Shown in pieces: positions 6,157 to 6,942 of a stretch of 6,942 nt of DNA (position 1 is the stretch's first letter; every line of letters starts with the position of its first letter). Under the pieces are notes generated by a model, which searched no databases, was not told the DNA's origin, and worked only from the letters and a program-made list of their open reading frames with translations. Source of the DNA: CALXVA01 sp964587175 (lineage in GTDB: Bacteria > Bacillota > Clostridia > TANB77 > CAG-508); the NCBI GenBank assembly GCA_964587175.1, contig CAZPKK010000049.1, positions 1-6,942 on the forward strand, read 5' to 3'. The position numbers and the translations under genes are program-made.

Positions 6157-6942
6157 ATGAAAAACAAGTATTTTAATGATGCAATTATCGGTGGAAAAAA
6201 TATAACAGCAAGCTATACAGAAAATGGTGAATTATTAAGATTAATGCACAGTACACCTGACTTTAGACAATTTTTAGATTTTTTTCATGCAGGAGTTAAA
6301 ATAAATGACTCTTGTATTATATATTTACATAAAGACCAAAATAATAGATATAACCAATATTATACTGAAGATACAAATGTACTTAATACAGAAATTGAAA
6401 ATACTTATTTTAACTTAAGAATAAAGCAAATTGATTTTGTATCCATGAAAAATAGTGTGTTAGTAAAAAGATATATTTTCAAAAATAATAACACAATAGA
6501 TTTAAATGTAAACTTTTTAGTACATTCAAAATTACTATCTAACCCAAACAATATGGTGGGATCAAAAATAGAAAACAATGTGCTTATGCAATATAGTCAT
6601 AATAACACCATGTGTATGTTCTCAAAAAAAGAAATAAACTCACATCAATTAAATGATACAGATAATAATATTGGAAGCGGAGTAATATATGACAAAGATT
6701 ATATAGGTATGAGTTCGGATTCTAGCATAAATTATGAAGTTGGAATTATAAAACCAGGTGAGACTAAAGAATTAGATGTTTATTTATATACAATTGAAAA
6801 TGAAAAAGTATCAGCAGATGAGATGTGGAAAAATATTGAAAGCATAAGAAAACAAGATGCTTCTCGTGAACAATCTAATGTAGAAAAATATTGGAAAAAA
6901 TATGTTAAAGATCATATAAATATAGAACTTAAAGAAGAAAAT
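6157..6942 (+). CDS. Probable GH15-type glycoside hydrolase, N-terminal part
   Basis: An open frame starts at ATG 6157 behind GAGGAGAG and runs without a stop to the window edge, giving 262 residues of a longer protein. The opening MKNKYFNDAIIGGKNITASY, the early LLRLMHSTPDFRQFLDFFHAGVKIND, and later stretches such as YFNLRIKQIDFV, NFLVHSKLL and IIYDKDYIGMSSDS match, from memory, clostridial proteins annotated as glycoside hydrolase family 15, usually about 600 or more residues long. The visible part corresponds to the N-terminal beta-sandwich domain. The (alpha/alpha)6 catalytic barrel and its acidic residues would lie beyond the edge, so activity cannot be judged. No signal peptide is visible, suggesting a cytoplasmic enzyme acting on alpha-glucans or oligosaccharides; the substrate is unknown. 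It is 100 bases from the ribonuclease gene with a hairpin between, so it may be a separate unit, although I found no convincing promoter. Confidence 0.72.
   Translation, partial: MKNKYFNDAIIGGKNITASYTENGELLRLMHSTPDFRQFLDFFHAGVKINDSCIIYLHKDQNNRYNQYYTEDTNVLNTEIENTYFNLRIKQIDFVSMKNSVLVKRYIFKNNNTIDLNVNFLVHSKLLSNPNNMVGSKIENNVLMQYSHNNTMCMFSKKEINSHQLNDTDNNIGSGVIYDKDYIGMSSDSSINYEVGIIKPGETKELDVYLYTIENEKVSADEMWKNIESIRKQDASREQSNVEKYWKKYVKDHINIELKEEN

Overview
The window is an AT-rich, all-plus-strand stretch of chromosomal DNA from a low-GC Gram-positive bacterium, most likely an anaerobic Clostridia-type Firmicute. This rests on A/T-ending codons throughout, strong AGGAGG-type ribosome binding sites, a TATAAT-type promoter, TGA used as a stop, and protein families that are clostridial in character. 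I cannot name a species.

Layout. Bases 1-266 are the 3' end of a coiled-coil protein resembling V-type ATPase subunit E/H, a small conserved clostridial protein. It is closed by a good intrinsic terminator at 287-328. A clear promoter (TTGCTT / TGATATAAT) at 372-399 then drives a three-gene unit. The first gene is a FtsK/SpoIIIE DNA translocase; its start is corrected here to a TTG at 447, because the AAGGAGG lies inside the longer ATG reading. The second encodes an unrecognised 496-residue soluble protein with a long coiled coil (2888-4378). The third encodes a metallo-beta-lactamase/beta-CASP ribonuclease of the CPSF/COG1236 type (4407-6056). Gaps inside the unit are only 38 and 28 bases, with no terminator or promoter visible in them, so co-transcription is likely.

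After the ribonuclease comes a long imperfect hairpin (6070-6126) without a U-tract. It is followed by the first 262 codons of a gene that looks like the N-terminal part of a clostridial GH15-type glycoside hydrolase (6157 to the window edge). That gene has no stop in the window.

Most of the window is housekeeping chromosome: DNA translocation, RNA processing and carbohydrate metabolism. I see no phage, transposon, CRISPR, tRNA or rRNA. The two least explained items are the 496-residue protein between ftsK and the ribonuclease gene, and the U-tract-less hairpin before the GH15-like gene. I do not see convincing evidence for an undescribed defence or mobile system.
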